A stretch of DNA of 64,000 nt from Oleidesulfovibrio sp964593925 (GTDB lineage: Bacteria; Desulfobacterota; Desulfovibrionia; Desulfovibrionales; Desulfovibrionaceae). Shown here piece by piece: positions 27,082 to 36,095 of this stretch. The translations under genes and the position numbers were made by a program. The notes beneath the pieces were generated by a model. It searched no databases. It worked only from the letters and a program-made list of their open reading frames with translations, and had not been told where the DNA came from. Location of the stretch: assembly GCA_964593925.1 (NCBI GenBank), contig CAZQKM010000010.1:1-64000 (forward strand), in the 5' to 3' direction. The stretch's first letter is position 1. The number at the start of each line of letters is the position of its first letter.

Positions 27082-27693
27082 AACAGCCAGGCAACAAAAT
27101 ACTGCGCATAACCTTGTATACTCTACAAAGCCCCTCACAGCCTCGTGGTGCGTCCCTCAAACAAGCACTCTATGCCACTTCCCAACACCGGGGCGTACTT
27201 GCCTGTTTGGATTCGCATAAAACCTCCCCAAAACAAACACGGCCACGTTGAATATATGGGCTACCCTTGGCAAGTCGGAGCAGCGTCGCACTGCCCTGCG
27301 CGCAGGCCCTTGCGGGGCAGATATGGGGAAGCTCTTCACACCTGCAATACGTGTGGAAAGCGCCATTTCAATGCCCATACTCCACCGGGGTACCTGCGGC
27401 ATGGAGTATCCATGTTGAGGACGCAAGGCAGCTGGACAGCTTTTTACAGCTCTCTCAGACCGTAACGGTGACACATGGGGCCGGCTGGAAAAATACATAC
27501 ACCAAGTATATCTGTAGGCAAAAAATCTGGATATGGCAGGGGTACTTCTGTCGAAACATACGTAAAAATATGCAAAAAGACATCGGGCAGCAGCTCAAAG
27601 CGCATACTGCAATACTCGGCACCATACCCTTCCCGGCACCCCCCTCACACGGCAGAAGGCACACCGTGTGCGTTGGCCATCAGCACGACAAGG
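27082..27693. other. Gene-poor stretch between convergent genes
   Basis: About 610 bases between the end of the MATE operon and the end of the minus-strand TPR gene. Several open frames exist on both strands, but none looks like a real protein: many Cys, His and Arg in biased order, no start signals. Probably decayed coding DNA. No RNA gene recognised. Confidence 0.5.
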
Positions 27694-30303
27694 CTACTTT
27701 TTCGCTTTCTGCTTGAGTATCTGTATCCGCTTGTTATCAAACACCAGTGTGGTCCGTAAGGCTGCAATAGCCAGTGCCATAATACTCAGTATCAGTATCA
27801 GGCCCTTTTGAACCTCCCATTTTTCCCTCACCAGCAGCCCGGTTAGCCAATCCACACCAGCACGCTCACCATAATAGATAGCCAAAGGTACCCCCACAAG
27901 TACCAGCAACAGGCACAGTAGCTCCAGCCAAAAAAATGTCTTGCCCAAAATCAATACAAACAAGGTTGAGTCGCGTACTATGCGCAAAAAGCGGAGCTTG
28001 CCTTCCAATCTTTCCAAGCGTTTTTCTTCTACTTCTGCTATGATGCTTGCTTTTTTGAATGTTTCCGGCAGGCCTATCTGACTTTGCAAAGCCCAGTTCA
28101 GATTTTCGGCACACAGGTTATAGTCTTTGTTAAAATCCACAAGCACACGCGGGAAGGGAAACCAAGCCGCCTCGTCACGAATATAGCTGAGCCGGTCCTT
28201 ATGCCCCTTGAAACGCCCTTTAAGCACCCGGGTTTCCAGGTTGACCCGGACATGCAGGTCACGCTCAAGCTTGTCTCGCCCCCGCGATAACGAGGCAAAA
28301 GATACATAGTTGTTTATTTTAGTCAGTGCGCTCAGCCGCTCAATGCGTGCCATAGTCGCCTGGGCATAGTCGTGGTCCCCTGAAAACCACTCGTGAATTT
28401 CCTCTTTCAGACGTTGCAAAGCGGCTATTTCTGATTCTGCCTTGGACTCGGCATCCTGCCAGGGAATATACAAGGCTGTAAGCAATTGGATATGCCCACG
28501 GTCCAGCTCCGGATCCAGCAGCACTCTGTTAAAAAAATGCGGATCACGGTCAATCAGCGTGCTGAAAAACTCCACAGCTTGTTCGGCAAAACCCATTTTG
28601 ACCTGACAGACCCCCTGGCGGTACATGGCATCAGTCCACGCTGGGGTAAGACGTGCTACCTGTCTGAAAAAATCGTTTGCACTTTGATAGCGACCTTGCA
28701 CCTCCATCAATCGCCCCTGCAGAAACTTGTGATATGCCTGTAAAAGCGGCGAAGAGGCCACCCCCTCTGCCTCCTTCCACAGCGTCATTGCCCGTGCGTA
28801 GTCCCCACGCTCCAGGGCTACAAATCCGTGCAAAGCCCGTACACGAAAATCACGCGGCGCTTTAAAGGTAAGATCCCCCAACTCCTTATCCAACGCAACA
28901 TAGTCACGCGCAAAAAACATACTCATAAGTGCCCACAAGGGGCTGTCGTCCTTGGGGCCTGTATTCTCCAGTCCCGCGGGGTAGTCAGCTCCACGTGTGA
29001 GCCACATGGTATGCAGCATGCGTATCTGGCTGGCGGAGTTGATGCTAAAAATAGCCCGCGTCAAAATGCCGCCTCCTCCAGCATCTTGCAATAACGTATC
29101 AAAAGCCTCTACTACATTTGCAGCAACCTGCACCTCAATGGCTCTGAAGCCTTCGTTGATGGCTTCAAAGTCCAGTAATGCAACATCACTCCAAGCACCC
29201 TTGTCCAGCGCGGGCAACATGCGTGACGGACAGTCTGCCGGCTCATGGCTGCGCAATCCACAGTAGAAACAATACGGCTTGGAACCAGCCATGAGCGAAC
29301 CTGCAATTTCCACCGGAACAAGGCCGAGGCTACAGTCGCCTTCAGCAGAAAGGCTGATATTACACCAGTCATTCACGCTACTATTATCGACACTAAAGCG
29401 TACATCGTGCACAACAAAGGTGTCTCCCAGCAAATACGCATTGCGATAACTCATATGTGGAAAACCGGGAACCAGCTGATCCCAGTCCAGCCGCATCCGG
29501 TTCGGCAGATCATTGTTGAACGTCAGCCCCTTACGGTCCGAAATGGCCACGACACACGGCCAGTACAGCTCGGGCTGCTCTTCTTTCAGCCGGGCCATGA
29601 GCAGAAGCAGTTCCCGGCACCACATGCGAAGTTGTCGCAAGCCGTTTATGGGAAACATGAGATAAAAATCATGGATGATAAACTTGCACTTGAGGCGCGT
29701 GAGTATTTCTTCCAGCTGAGCAAAAAAAGCTCGCCATCCTACCTGAAAGCTCTTGTCAAGGGGGCTGCCTAGGGGCTTGAGCACCACGAACCAGCCCAAG
29801 GACGACTGATGCGGCATGCGCGAATCAACAGCCATGGTGAGCCATTCCGCCGGCGCAAGCCCTGTTTGCCCACGAATGGGCTCAAAAAGTAAACCAGGAA
29901 TCCCCACGGCTTTCTCTTTGGCCTTGGGATGTATCCAAATTTCAAACCCCTTGGAAACAAAGGCACTTTGTCCTTCCAAATAATGATCTATTGCAATTGC
30001 AAGCTCTCGCTTGTATCCAAAAAGGAGTTTGGCAGAAGCAAGCTGGCTGAACAGGTTCAGATCATTGAATTTGCTCCATACGGCAAGGCGTGCAAGCGCC
30101 AAAAACGCATCCGTGGAAAAAAAGAACCACAATGCTTGATCGCGCTCCGCAACAACCTGCATCCCCCCATAATCATGTAGTGTTTGCACTACTGCCGGAT
30201 GCAACTCGCCTTGCCAGACAAGCCAAATGGCAAAGCCATTGGTGACCATGCGAGCTTCTTTAAATTCAGGTAATTGTCGTAATAATGAAGCAATTTGTGG
30301 CAT
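27694..30303 (-). CDS. Large TPR-containing membrane protein with a CCHC zinc knuckle
   Basis: 869 residues, no signal peptide. The N-terminal half (1-340) is soluble with unrecognised fold. Residues 345-358 (CFYCGLRSHEPADC) match C-x2-C-x4-H-x4-C exactly, including the Phe/Tyr and Gly favoured in retroviral-type zinc knuckles. Residues about 480-620 contain TPR-like helices (LHGFVALERGDYARAMTLWK; FRQVARLTPAWTDAMYRQG). A charged coiled segment lies at about 755-775. Two membrane helices close the protein (about 781-811 and 834-855), so most of it should face the cytoplasm. Divergent from the MoaE-like gene, with 36 bases between starts. Function unknown; the TPR part suggests a scaffold and the knuckle suggests RNA or protein binding. 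Confidence 0.82.
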   Translation of the reverse strand: MPQIASLLRQLPEFKEARMVTNGFAIWLVWQGELHPAVVQTLHDYGGMQVVAERDQALWFFFSTDAFLALARLAVWSKFNDLNLFSQLASAKLLFGYKRELAIAIDHYLEGQSAFVSKGFEIWIHPKAKEKAVGIPGLLFEPIRGQTGLAPAEWLTMAVDSRMPHQSSLGWFVVLKPLGSPLDKSFQVGWRAFFAQLEEILTRLKCKFIIHDFYLMFPINGLRQLRMWCRELLLLMARLKEEQPELYWPCVVAISDRKGLTFNNDLPNRMRLDWDQLVPGFPHMSYRNAYLLGDTFVVHDVRFSVDNSSVNDWCNISLSAEGDCSLGLVPVEIAGSLMAGSKPYCFYCGLRSHEPADCPSRMLPALDKGAWSDVALLDFEAINEGFRAIEVQVAANVVEAFDTLLQDAGGGGILTRAIFSINSASQIRMLHTMWLTRGADYPAGLENTGPKDDSPLWALMSMFFARDYVALDKELGDLTFKAPRDFRVRALHGFVALERGDYARAMTLWKEAEGVASSPLLQAYHKFLQGRLMEVQGRYQSANDFFRQVARLTPAWTDAMYRQGVCQVKMGFAEQAVEFFSTLIDRDPHFFNRVLLDPELDRGHIQLLTALYIPWQDAESKAESEIAALQRLKEEIHEWFSGDHDYAQATMARIERLSALTKINNYVSFASLSRGRDKLERDLHVRVNLETRVLKGRFKGHKDRLSYIRDEAAWFPFPRVLVDFNKDYNLCAENLNWALQSQIGLPETFKKASIIAEVEEKRLERLEGKLRFLRIVRDSTLFVLILGKTFFWLELLCLLLVLVGVPLAIYYGERAGVDWLTGLLVREKWEVQKGLILILSIMALAIAALRTTLVFDNKRIQILKQKAKK

Positions 30304-30339
30304 AATGAACGTTACTCGCAGTCAAAAGGAGCGTAAAGT

Positions 30340-30708
30340 ATGGATATAAACAAAGCCATTGCCGATCTGAAAAAAGTCCCCGGATTTGCTGACAACGTCG
30401 GCATGATCATGGTGCATAACGGTATTGTACGCGCTTGGTCCCGCAAAGACCATAGCAATGTCACTGCAATCCGCGTTACCCCAGACCATGAACGCATGGA
30501 AAAAATCCGCACCGAGATTGAACAGCACCCTGGCATCTTTCGCATCCTCGTCCACGCCATTCAAGGGGAGCTCAAGCCCGGAGACGACATACTCTATCTT
30601 GTGGTGGCAGGCGATATCCGGGAAAATGTCAAAGCAGCCTTTGCCGAGTTGCTCGACCGCATCAAATCCGAAGCCGTGACCAAACAAGAACTTTTTGAGC
30701 AAACATAG
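30340..30708 (+). CDS. MoaE-like protein (molybdopterin synthase large-subunit family)
   Basis: 122 residues, start preceded by AAAAGGAG. It matches the MoaE pattern: an N-terminal strand followed by an Arg (MIMVHNGIVRAW), the ILVHAIQGELKPGDDILYLVV block corresponding to the HRxGxLxxGE region, and a C-terminal helix with Lys residues (RIKSEAVTKQELFE) near the usual catalytic Lys positions. The classical WK ending is missing and the protein is short, so it may be a divergent MoaE or a paralogue with another role. No moaD, moaA or moaC nearby. A terminator follows. Confidence 0.72.
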   Translation: MDINKAIADLKKVPGFADNVGMIMVHNGIVRAWSRKDHSNVTAIRVTPDHERMEKIRTEIEQHPGIFRILVHAIQGELKPGDDILYLVVAGDIRENVKAAFAELLDRIKSEAVTKQELFEQT

Positions 30709-30716
30709 CCCATATC

Positions 30717-30765
30717 TGCCGCAACGCCCTTGTCCAGCCTGTGCCTGGGGACGTTGCGGCACTCT
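30717..30765 (+). terminator. Terminator after the MoaE-like gene
   Basis: TGCCGCAACG (30717-30726) pairs perfectly with CGTTGCGGCA (30752-30761), with further inner pairing (CCAG/CTGG), followed by CTCTTTT. It lies 8 bases after the stop codon. Confidence 0.65.
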
Positions 30766-31412
30766 TTTCCCCATCTTGTTTTCTGCTTGCAAGCATCATA
30801 CCTGTAGCCGGTGTAAACGCCTCTGCTACACATGCCGCTAGTCCATCTGAGATGCGCATTCACCGATATATCGCTGACAACGCCTTACGGCCAAGCGGTG
30901 AAATCCACACGCTGAACATATATCCCTTGCTCCGAATCTGCCCGCGTGGCCCAAGCGGTATCGCACCCTCTGGAGAGGCGTGTTTGATTCTCGCCGCCAC
31001 GCACTTTCCCAAACCAGACTTTTGCGACTGCCTCCAAATAGTGATGTAGTGTCCCTGCCCCCCTTTATCCTGATGTTGCAATAGAGCTATTCAGCAACAA
31101 TGCTCAATACCCCGCATCGCATATCTCGTGGCTTTCTTACAAAAAAATTCCATAGCTGGATGATGCCCGGCTGATGGCGGTTTTGCCCCTTTACCAAAAC
31201 ACCCCCCCCTCTTTTTCTCAAAGACAATGCCGGACACATCAAAACAGCCTGCGTCAGTGAGGCAGGGCACTGCCTGCCAAGAACTGCCCCAGTCCCCGTG
31301 TAATCCAGGAGTATGACAAGACAACCAAAACGCGCCCATTCATGTGCATTGTTATCTACCCAGAGGCCATTGGGTATGTTGCAATACTTCGGGGCAAACC
31401 TTATATATAGAT
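30766..31412. other. Gene-poor stretch with a tRNA-like relic
   Basis: About 650 bases without a supportable protein gene. The only structured element I see is the tRNA-like segment at 30944-31002, described separately. The rest has short C-rich and T-rich runs and looks decayed. Confidence 0.45.
30944..31002 (+). other. tRNA-like relic
   Basis: 59 bases closed by a perfect 7-bp stem (GCGTGGC with GCCACGC). Inside are a D-arm-like AAGCGGTATCGC, a CTGGAGA that resembles a Ser(GGA) anticodon loop, and a T-loop-like TTTGATTC. It is too short for a complete tRNA, the T-stem has a mismatch and no proper variable arm is present. It looks like a decayed serine-type tRNA, or a chance hairpin. Confidence 0.25.
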
Positions 31413-31865
31413 ATGACTATATTTGTTTGTCTGTTTTTATTCCTGTGTTTCTTGCACACACCAGATTTTTCCCATGCATCGGAAGAACAGACTGTGGCAG
31501 CCGAGCTTGTGCGAGTAGTGGATGGCGACACCATTGTTGTCAACATTCCCTCATACCCGCCAATTTTTGGGCATGCCATTGCCATTCGGCTAGCCGGATG
31601 CGACACCCCGGAGCTACGCGATGCCCACCCTGAACTACGCACTCTGGCCCATGAGGCCAAAGCATTTGTGCAACACAGCCTGCAAGGCAAACAGATACTG
31701 CTTTCCAACCTAAAACGCGGCAAGTATTTCAGGATTGTAGCTCATATTTATGTGGACGGTGTAGACATAAGTTCCCAACTCATAAAACAGGGGCTTGCCG
31801 TACCGTATCATGGCAAAGCCCCTCCAGACCACACGGCGCTGCTCTCTCCTGGTTCTGCCAAATAG
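31413..31865 (+). CDS. Secreted staphylococcal nuclease-like (SNase) protein
   Basis: 150 residues: a hydrophobic signal sequence (about residues 2-20, FVCLFLFLCFLH) and one SNase/thermonuclease domain. All three catalytic residues of the family can be placed: Arg59 (AIRLAGCDTPE), Glu67 in the same motif, and Arg107 (GKYFRIVAHIYVDG). It also has VRVVDGDTIVV. An active periplasmic or secreted calcium-dependent nuclease is likely. There is no good ribosome-binding site before ATG 31413; a longer frame from 31344 is less likely because it hides the signal peptide. IS relics follow. Confidence 0.82.
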   Translation: MTIFVCLFLFLCFLHTPDFSHASEEQTVAAELVRVVDGDTIVVNIPSYPPIFGHAIAIRLAGCDTPELRDAHPELRTLAHEAKAFVQHSLQGKQILLSNLKRGKYFRIVAHIYVDGVDISSQLIKQGLAVPYHGKAPPDHTALLSPGSAK

Positions 31866-31987
31866 TCCTGGAACCCCAAAAATTTTTGGATGACCTTGAA
31901 GCCTCATCCTCTACTCTCCGAATGGCTCCCCCATGCACCCTGACTCTGCCTTGCCCAGAGGGAACTTTTCTACCCCCAAAAAAGTAA

Positions 31988-32970
31988 TGAGCTTTTCACG
32001 AGACACCTTTTACCGATGCCACGCAGCCGAGGAAGACGGCAGCGTTACGCTCTACTCGACAAGAGGAGGCGTAAAGCGAATCTAAAAAACAACGTCGACC
32101 TGGTTATCAAAAATACTGTTGTCGCCTTTCCACCGACTTTCCCGCTTACGGACAGACCAAGGCCAGCAACGAACTGTGTAAGCTCGGGACATTCGCCTCG
32201 CCTTCCGGCCGGCATGCGGTCCATCTGACTTCGGTACGATCTGCACAATTTCAAGCTGCATGTGCAGGCGCTCGAAAAGCTCTCTGCTGAATCGAGAATG
32301 ATTCTGACCGAAGCTCAGGTGTGAGCGCTTAAAAAAAGAAGGAAGACGATCTTGCCCATGGCGAGCTCAAGACAGCACGTCCGGGATATCTTGGAAGCCA
32401 AGATACATTCTACGTCAGCACGATCAAAAGCGTAGGCCGCATTTACCAACAAATTTTTGTCGACACCTATTCAAAAGGACAACGACCAAGTTTGTACACG
32501 ACCAAGACGCCGATTACTGCCGCAGATATCCTCAATGGCAACAACCTGCCATTTTTCGAAGAGCAACGTAAGAGAATTCTGCGGATGTTGACACAGGGGC
32601 ACGAAATACTGCGGCACCGTGGAAAAACATGATTATGAACTTTCCCCCGGTGTGTGCGGCATTGAGCATACGAAAACAAAGGCCGGACATGCGCAAATCA
32701 ACGGATCGGCCAACGCTTTCACAAAACTATCCTTAATGATTTTTATCAGGTCGTATTTCAGCGCTCCCTGTATACTTCATTGGAGTCTTTGCAGGCTGAC
32801 ATTGACACATGGATTACCGAATACAACACGGAGCAGACGCATCAGGGGGAAATGTCCTGCGGACAAACACCCATGAAAACTATGATTAACGGAAAGCAGC
32901 TATACCGCACGGTATTCTTCGCACATTCAAAAAATGGACGTAGCCCACCACGTTGGTTAGGTTTTGGCTA
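31988..32970 (+). pseudogene. IS481-family transposase, heavily decayed
   Basis: Successive plus-strand frames match an IS481-type DDE transposase: MSFSRDTFYRC (from ATG 31988), SQDTFYVSTIKSVGRIYQQ (about 32395-32455) carrying the first Asp region, LYTTKTPITAADIL and LPFFEEQRKRILRML (about 32490-32590), IEHTKTKAGHAQINGSA (about 32660-32715), and LQADIDTWITEYNTEQTHQG with TPMKTMINGKQ at the end (about 32790-32900). Frames change several times and stop codons occur, so no functional enzyme. The order is complete, indicating decay by small indels, not truncation. Confidence 0.75.
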
Positions 32971-33008
32971 ACCACACTCAAAGCTGAGCCCGACAAGAAA
33001 GGCTACAA

Positions 33009-34145
33009 GATGAACATGACCAGCGTACGCAGCAAAAAGAACGTCCCCGTTATCAAGGTTGACGAGCAACGATTCCGTTTTCATCTGTCTGAAGTTGTTC
33101 GCAAAAGCGTAGAAGAAACACTAAACGGCCTTCTGGCCGCTGAAGCGGATACGTGCTGAAAACCCGACGCCATGAGCGCAATCGAGCGGGCAAGCACCAG
33201 AGCCGGATATTACGAACATAGCTTGCAAACCAAAGCAGGCACTGTGCAGCTCAACATGTCGAAGTTACGGCATGTACCTTTTGAGACGGCCATCATTGAG
33301 TGATATCGTCGTCGAGAAAGCTCAGCGGAGGAGGTGTTGGCGGAGATATACCTGACCGGTGTTTCCGTACGCCGGATGGAAGATATCACCGAGGCTTTAT
33401 TGGGCAACAGGGGCAGCCCAAGTACGATCAGCGACTGAAACCAGAAGATTTTCAAGCATATGGAAACCTGACTCAATCGCCCTCTTGAGCGGGAGTATCC
33501 CCATGTTTTTCTAGACGGCATATGGCTTAAACGATTTTGGGCAGGTGAAGTACAACACGTTTTCGTCCTTGTGGCATGGCCGTAACCAGAGAAGGCAACC
33601 GGGAGGCTCTTGTCGTAGCCAAAGTCTCTGGTGAATACAGTGAGAGCTGGCGGTAGTTTTTGCCATATCTGTGCCAACGAGAGCTCGAGCATATCCGCCT
33701 TGTGGTGTCACAGCATTCTTGGATTTGTTGGAACCTTGGCCGAGTTCTACCCACAGGCCAAATGGCAGCTTTGGGTGGTCCACTTTTATCCCACTGTGCT
33801 GCATGCGGTTCCACGGGGTAAAAGCAAAGAGGTGGCCTTGATGCTCAAGCCGGTCCATGCACAGGAAGATAACGAAGCCACCCGGCAAAAAGCCGCTTCC
33901 ATCATGGAGTCCGGCAGAGAAAAGACACTTCAAATAATATGGAATTCCCTCAACGCACTGGCAACATATCCGTGCGGACACCCCGCTTGAGTGCCTGAAT
34001 CGAGAAATCCCACGTCCCACGCGAGCGTGGGGAGCTTTCAGGACGGACACGCTGCCCTGATGCTGATCGCGGCCCGCCTACGCTACATGGCAGGGTAAAA
34101 ATGGGGCCTGCAACGGTATATGAATATGAAGGCTCCGGAATAAAG
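33009..34145 (+). pseudogene. IS256 (mutator)-family transposase, heavily decayed
   Basis: The plus strand shows the complete order of a mutator-type transposase. Segments include VPVIKVDEQRFRFHLSEV and ETLNGLLAAEAD (33049-33156), YEHSLQTKAGTVQLNMSKL (33210-33270), AEEVLAEIYLTGVSVRRMED (about 33325-33390), PHVFLDGIWLKRFW (about 33500-33540, first catalytic Asp), LAEFYPQAKWQ and VPRGKSKEVALMLKPVHAQE (33737-33870), then ALMLIAARLRYMAG (about 34050-34100). Stops and frame changes separate them. It lies directly behind the IS481 relic. Together they form a 2-kb insertion-sequence graveyard between the SNase gene and rplQ. Confidence 0.75.
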
Positions 34146-34420
34146 CCGGAGCTGTCAGGGCCCTTGCAGCCGCGATATTTTTGTGGGGTATCGCTCGCAA
34201 GGCCCGCATCGGCTTCGTAAGACATCGCCACTGCCAACACGACCTGCCTGCCACAAAATATACGAAACCGCTATCTGCCCCTTGGGGAATGTGTGTCGGC
34301 ATGCTGAACTGTCTTGTCCAGGCCTGAACTATTTTATGGGGAGATAATCTTGGTAGTAATGATATACAGTTAAACGTTGCATAGCAGTTCACACCTAGGG
34401 CAGATTTCCCACGTATACAA
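34146..34420. other. Intergenic stretch after the IS256 relic
   Basis: About 275 bases between the transposase relic and the ribosomal-cluster terminator. No gene seen on either strand; possibly the right end of the IS256 element, though no inverted repeat was identified. Confidence 0.4.
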
Positions 34421-34448
34421 AAAGTCCCCGCCTGTAGGCGGGGACTTT
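34421..34448 (-). terminator. Terminator of the S10-spc-alpha ribosomal cluster
   Basis: AAAGTCCCCGCC (34421-34432) pairs with GGCGGGGACTTT (34437-34448): a perfect 12-bp stem with a TGTA loop, followed on the minus strand by TT. It lies 56 bases after rplQ. Confidence 0.85.
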
Positions 34449-34504
34449 GTTGACAACCAAAGGCAAATGCCAAATTTGTCAGTATAATATACAGAACAAG
34501 TACC

Positions 34505-35047
34505 TTACTCAGCAACAGGCTGCTTCTTTTCAGCTTCTGCTACTTCGTCTTTCTCTACCTGCTCATCGGCTTTTTTGTCAGCAGGCTCCTCAGGGGCGCT
34601 TGCTTTTGCTTTTCTAGCGGCTGCCTTTTTTGCAGGCGCTTTCTCAGCAGGGGCATCCTCTGTGGGAGCTGCCTCAGCAACCTGCTCTTCAAGGCGGGTC
34701 AGTTCAATGACAGCCATGGGAGCATTGTCACCAGGACGGGGCGCACCAAGCTTCAACACACGGGTATACCCGCCGGGGACCCCAACAAACCGAGGGCCGA
34801 TTTCGTCAAAAAGTTGTTTAACCAATTGGTGACTACCCAAAACCTTATACGCCTGACGACGAGCGTGCAGGTCATTGCGCAAAGCAAGGGTAATAAGCGG
34901 TTCTACCACACCACGCAGTTCCCTGGCCTTGGCCTCGGTCGTACGTATTTTACCATATGTCAAAAGGGATTTGGCCATATTACGGAACAGAGCAGACCGA
35001 TGCGAGGAACTCCTGTTCAGCTTTCTGCCGGATTTTTTATGCCTCAT
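34505..35047 (-). CDS. rplQ: 50S ribosomal protein L17 with a charged C-terminal tail
   Basis: 180 residues. The L17 core occupies about 1-120 (MRHKKSGRKLNRSSSHRSAL onward, and PGGYTRVLKLG). A tail of about 60 residues follows, made almost only of Ala, Glu, Lys, Pro and Asp (AEKAPAKKAAARKAKA). L17 is usually about 120 residues, so the tail is an extension, probably disordered. The start overlaps the rpoA stop by 11 bases. Last gene of the ribosomal supercluster. Confidence 0.95.
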   Translation of the reverse strand: MRHKKSGRKLNRSSSHRSALFRNMAKSLLTYGKIRTTEAKARELRGVVEPLITLALRNDLHARRQAYKVLGSHQLVKQLFDEIGPRFVGVPGGYTRVLKLGAPRPGDNAPMAVIELTRLEEQVAEAAPTEDAPAEKAPAKKAAARKAKASAPEEPADKKADEQVEKDEVAEAEKKQPVAE

Positions 35048-36083
35048 TTTGCTGCTTCCTCTTCAACCATTCCTGATATTTTTTCTCAAAACTTTCGATC
35101 TTCATACCAAAATCAAGCGACATTTCACCCAGCACCCGCCGGATTTCGTCAAGTGACTTACGACCAAAGTTCTTCGTCTTTAGCATTTCGGCTTCTGTTT
35201 TTTGCACCAACTCTCCCACCAAGGCAATATTGGCAGATTTCAAGCAGTTGGTAGCACGAACAGACAATTCAAGGTCATCAATGCCCTTGAACAGATTTTC
35301 ATTCACATCATTGGCCGAGCTTCTGCCTTCATTTTCCTGCTCGGAAATACGCTCGTCAAAGTTAATGAAAACCGCAATCTGGTCTTTAATAATCTTGGCG
35401 CTATATGCAATGGCATCTTCTGGAGAGATAGACCCGTCAGTCCACACCTCAAGAATCAGCTTGTCATAGTTTGTCATCTGCCCGACACGAGCCTGCTCCA
35501 CGGCATACGCAACCTTGCGCACCGGAGAAAAACTTGCATCAAGAGCAACAAGTCCTATTTCATCGCTAAGCCCCTCATGCGTATCGGCAGGAGTATACCC
35601 CTTGCCCATGCGCACTTCCAACTCAAGGGTCAGCTCGATATCTTCTGTCAAGGTCAACAAATGCTGCTCGGGATTAAGCACAAGCACATGCTGATTACAG
35701 GTAATATCACCAGCCGTAACCATACCACGCTTGTTCACACGAAGCTCAAGGTGCTGCGGTTCCTCGGTATCCATGGCAAGACGCACCTGCTTCAGATTCA
35801 AAACAATGTCGGTAACGTCTTCGAGTACGCCTGTAATGGTAGTAAACTCGTGCTGAACACCAGAGATTTTTACGGCTACAAAAGCAGCGCCCTGCAAAGA
35901 CGCCAGCAGAACACGACGCATGGCATTACCGATTGTCGTGCCGTAACCGCGCTCCAAAGGTTCGCAGACAAACTTGCCGTACATGGTGTCAGCAGCTTCG
36001 CTAGCCCGAGAGATCTGATCAGGCTTAACCAATTCGGACCAGTTACGTGTATTGATAAGCCTGTCGCCTTGTTTGATGAGCAT
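35037..36083 (-). CDS. rpoA: RNA polymerase alpha subunit
   Basis: 348 residues. N-terminal dimerisation domain and C-terminal DNA-binding domain are both present; the latter shows LELSVRATNCLKSANI and NFGRKSLDEI, the helix-hairpin-helix that contacts UP elements and activators. ATG 36083 follows AGCAGG and is preferred to TTG 36089. It sits between rpsD and rplQ, the normal alpha-operon order. Confidence 0.97.
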   Translation of the reverse strand: MLIKQGDRLINTRNWSELVKPDQISRASEAADTMYGKFVCEPLERGYGTTIGNAMRRVLLASLQGAAFVAVKISGVQHEFTTITGVLEDVTDIVLNLKQVRLAMDTEEPQHLELRVNKRGMVTAGDITCNQHVLVLNPEQHLLTLTEDIELTLELEVRMGKGYTPADTHEGLSDEIGLVALDASFSPVRKVAYAVEQARVGQMTNYDKLILEVWTDGSISPEDAIAYSAKIIKDQIAVFINFDERISEQENEGRSSANDVNENLFKGIDDLELSVRATNCLKSANIALVGELVQKTEAEMLKTKNFGRKSLDEIRRVLGEMSLDFGMKIESFEKKYQEWLKRKQQNEA

Positions 36084-36095
36084 GCTCAAACCTGC

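Noticed and set aside
27267..27716. 149-codon plus-strand frame between the MATE operon and the TPR gene
   Set aside because: No start signal, unnatural residue composition, and it runs into the 3' end of the TPR gene.
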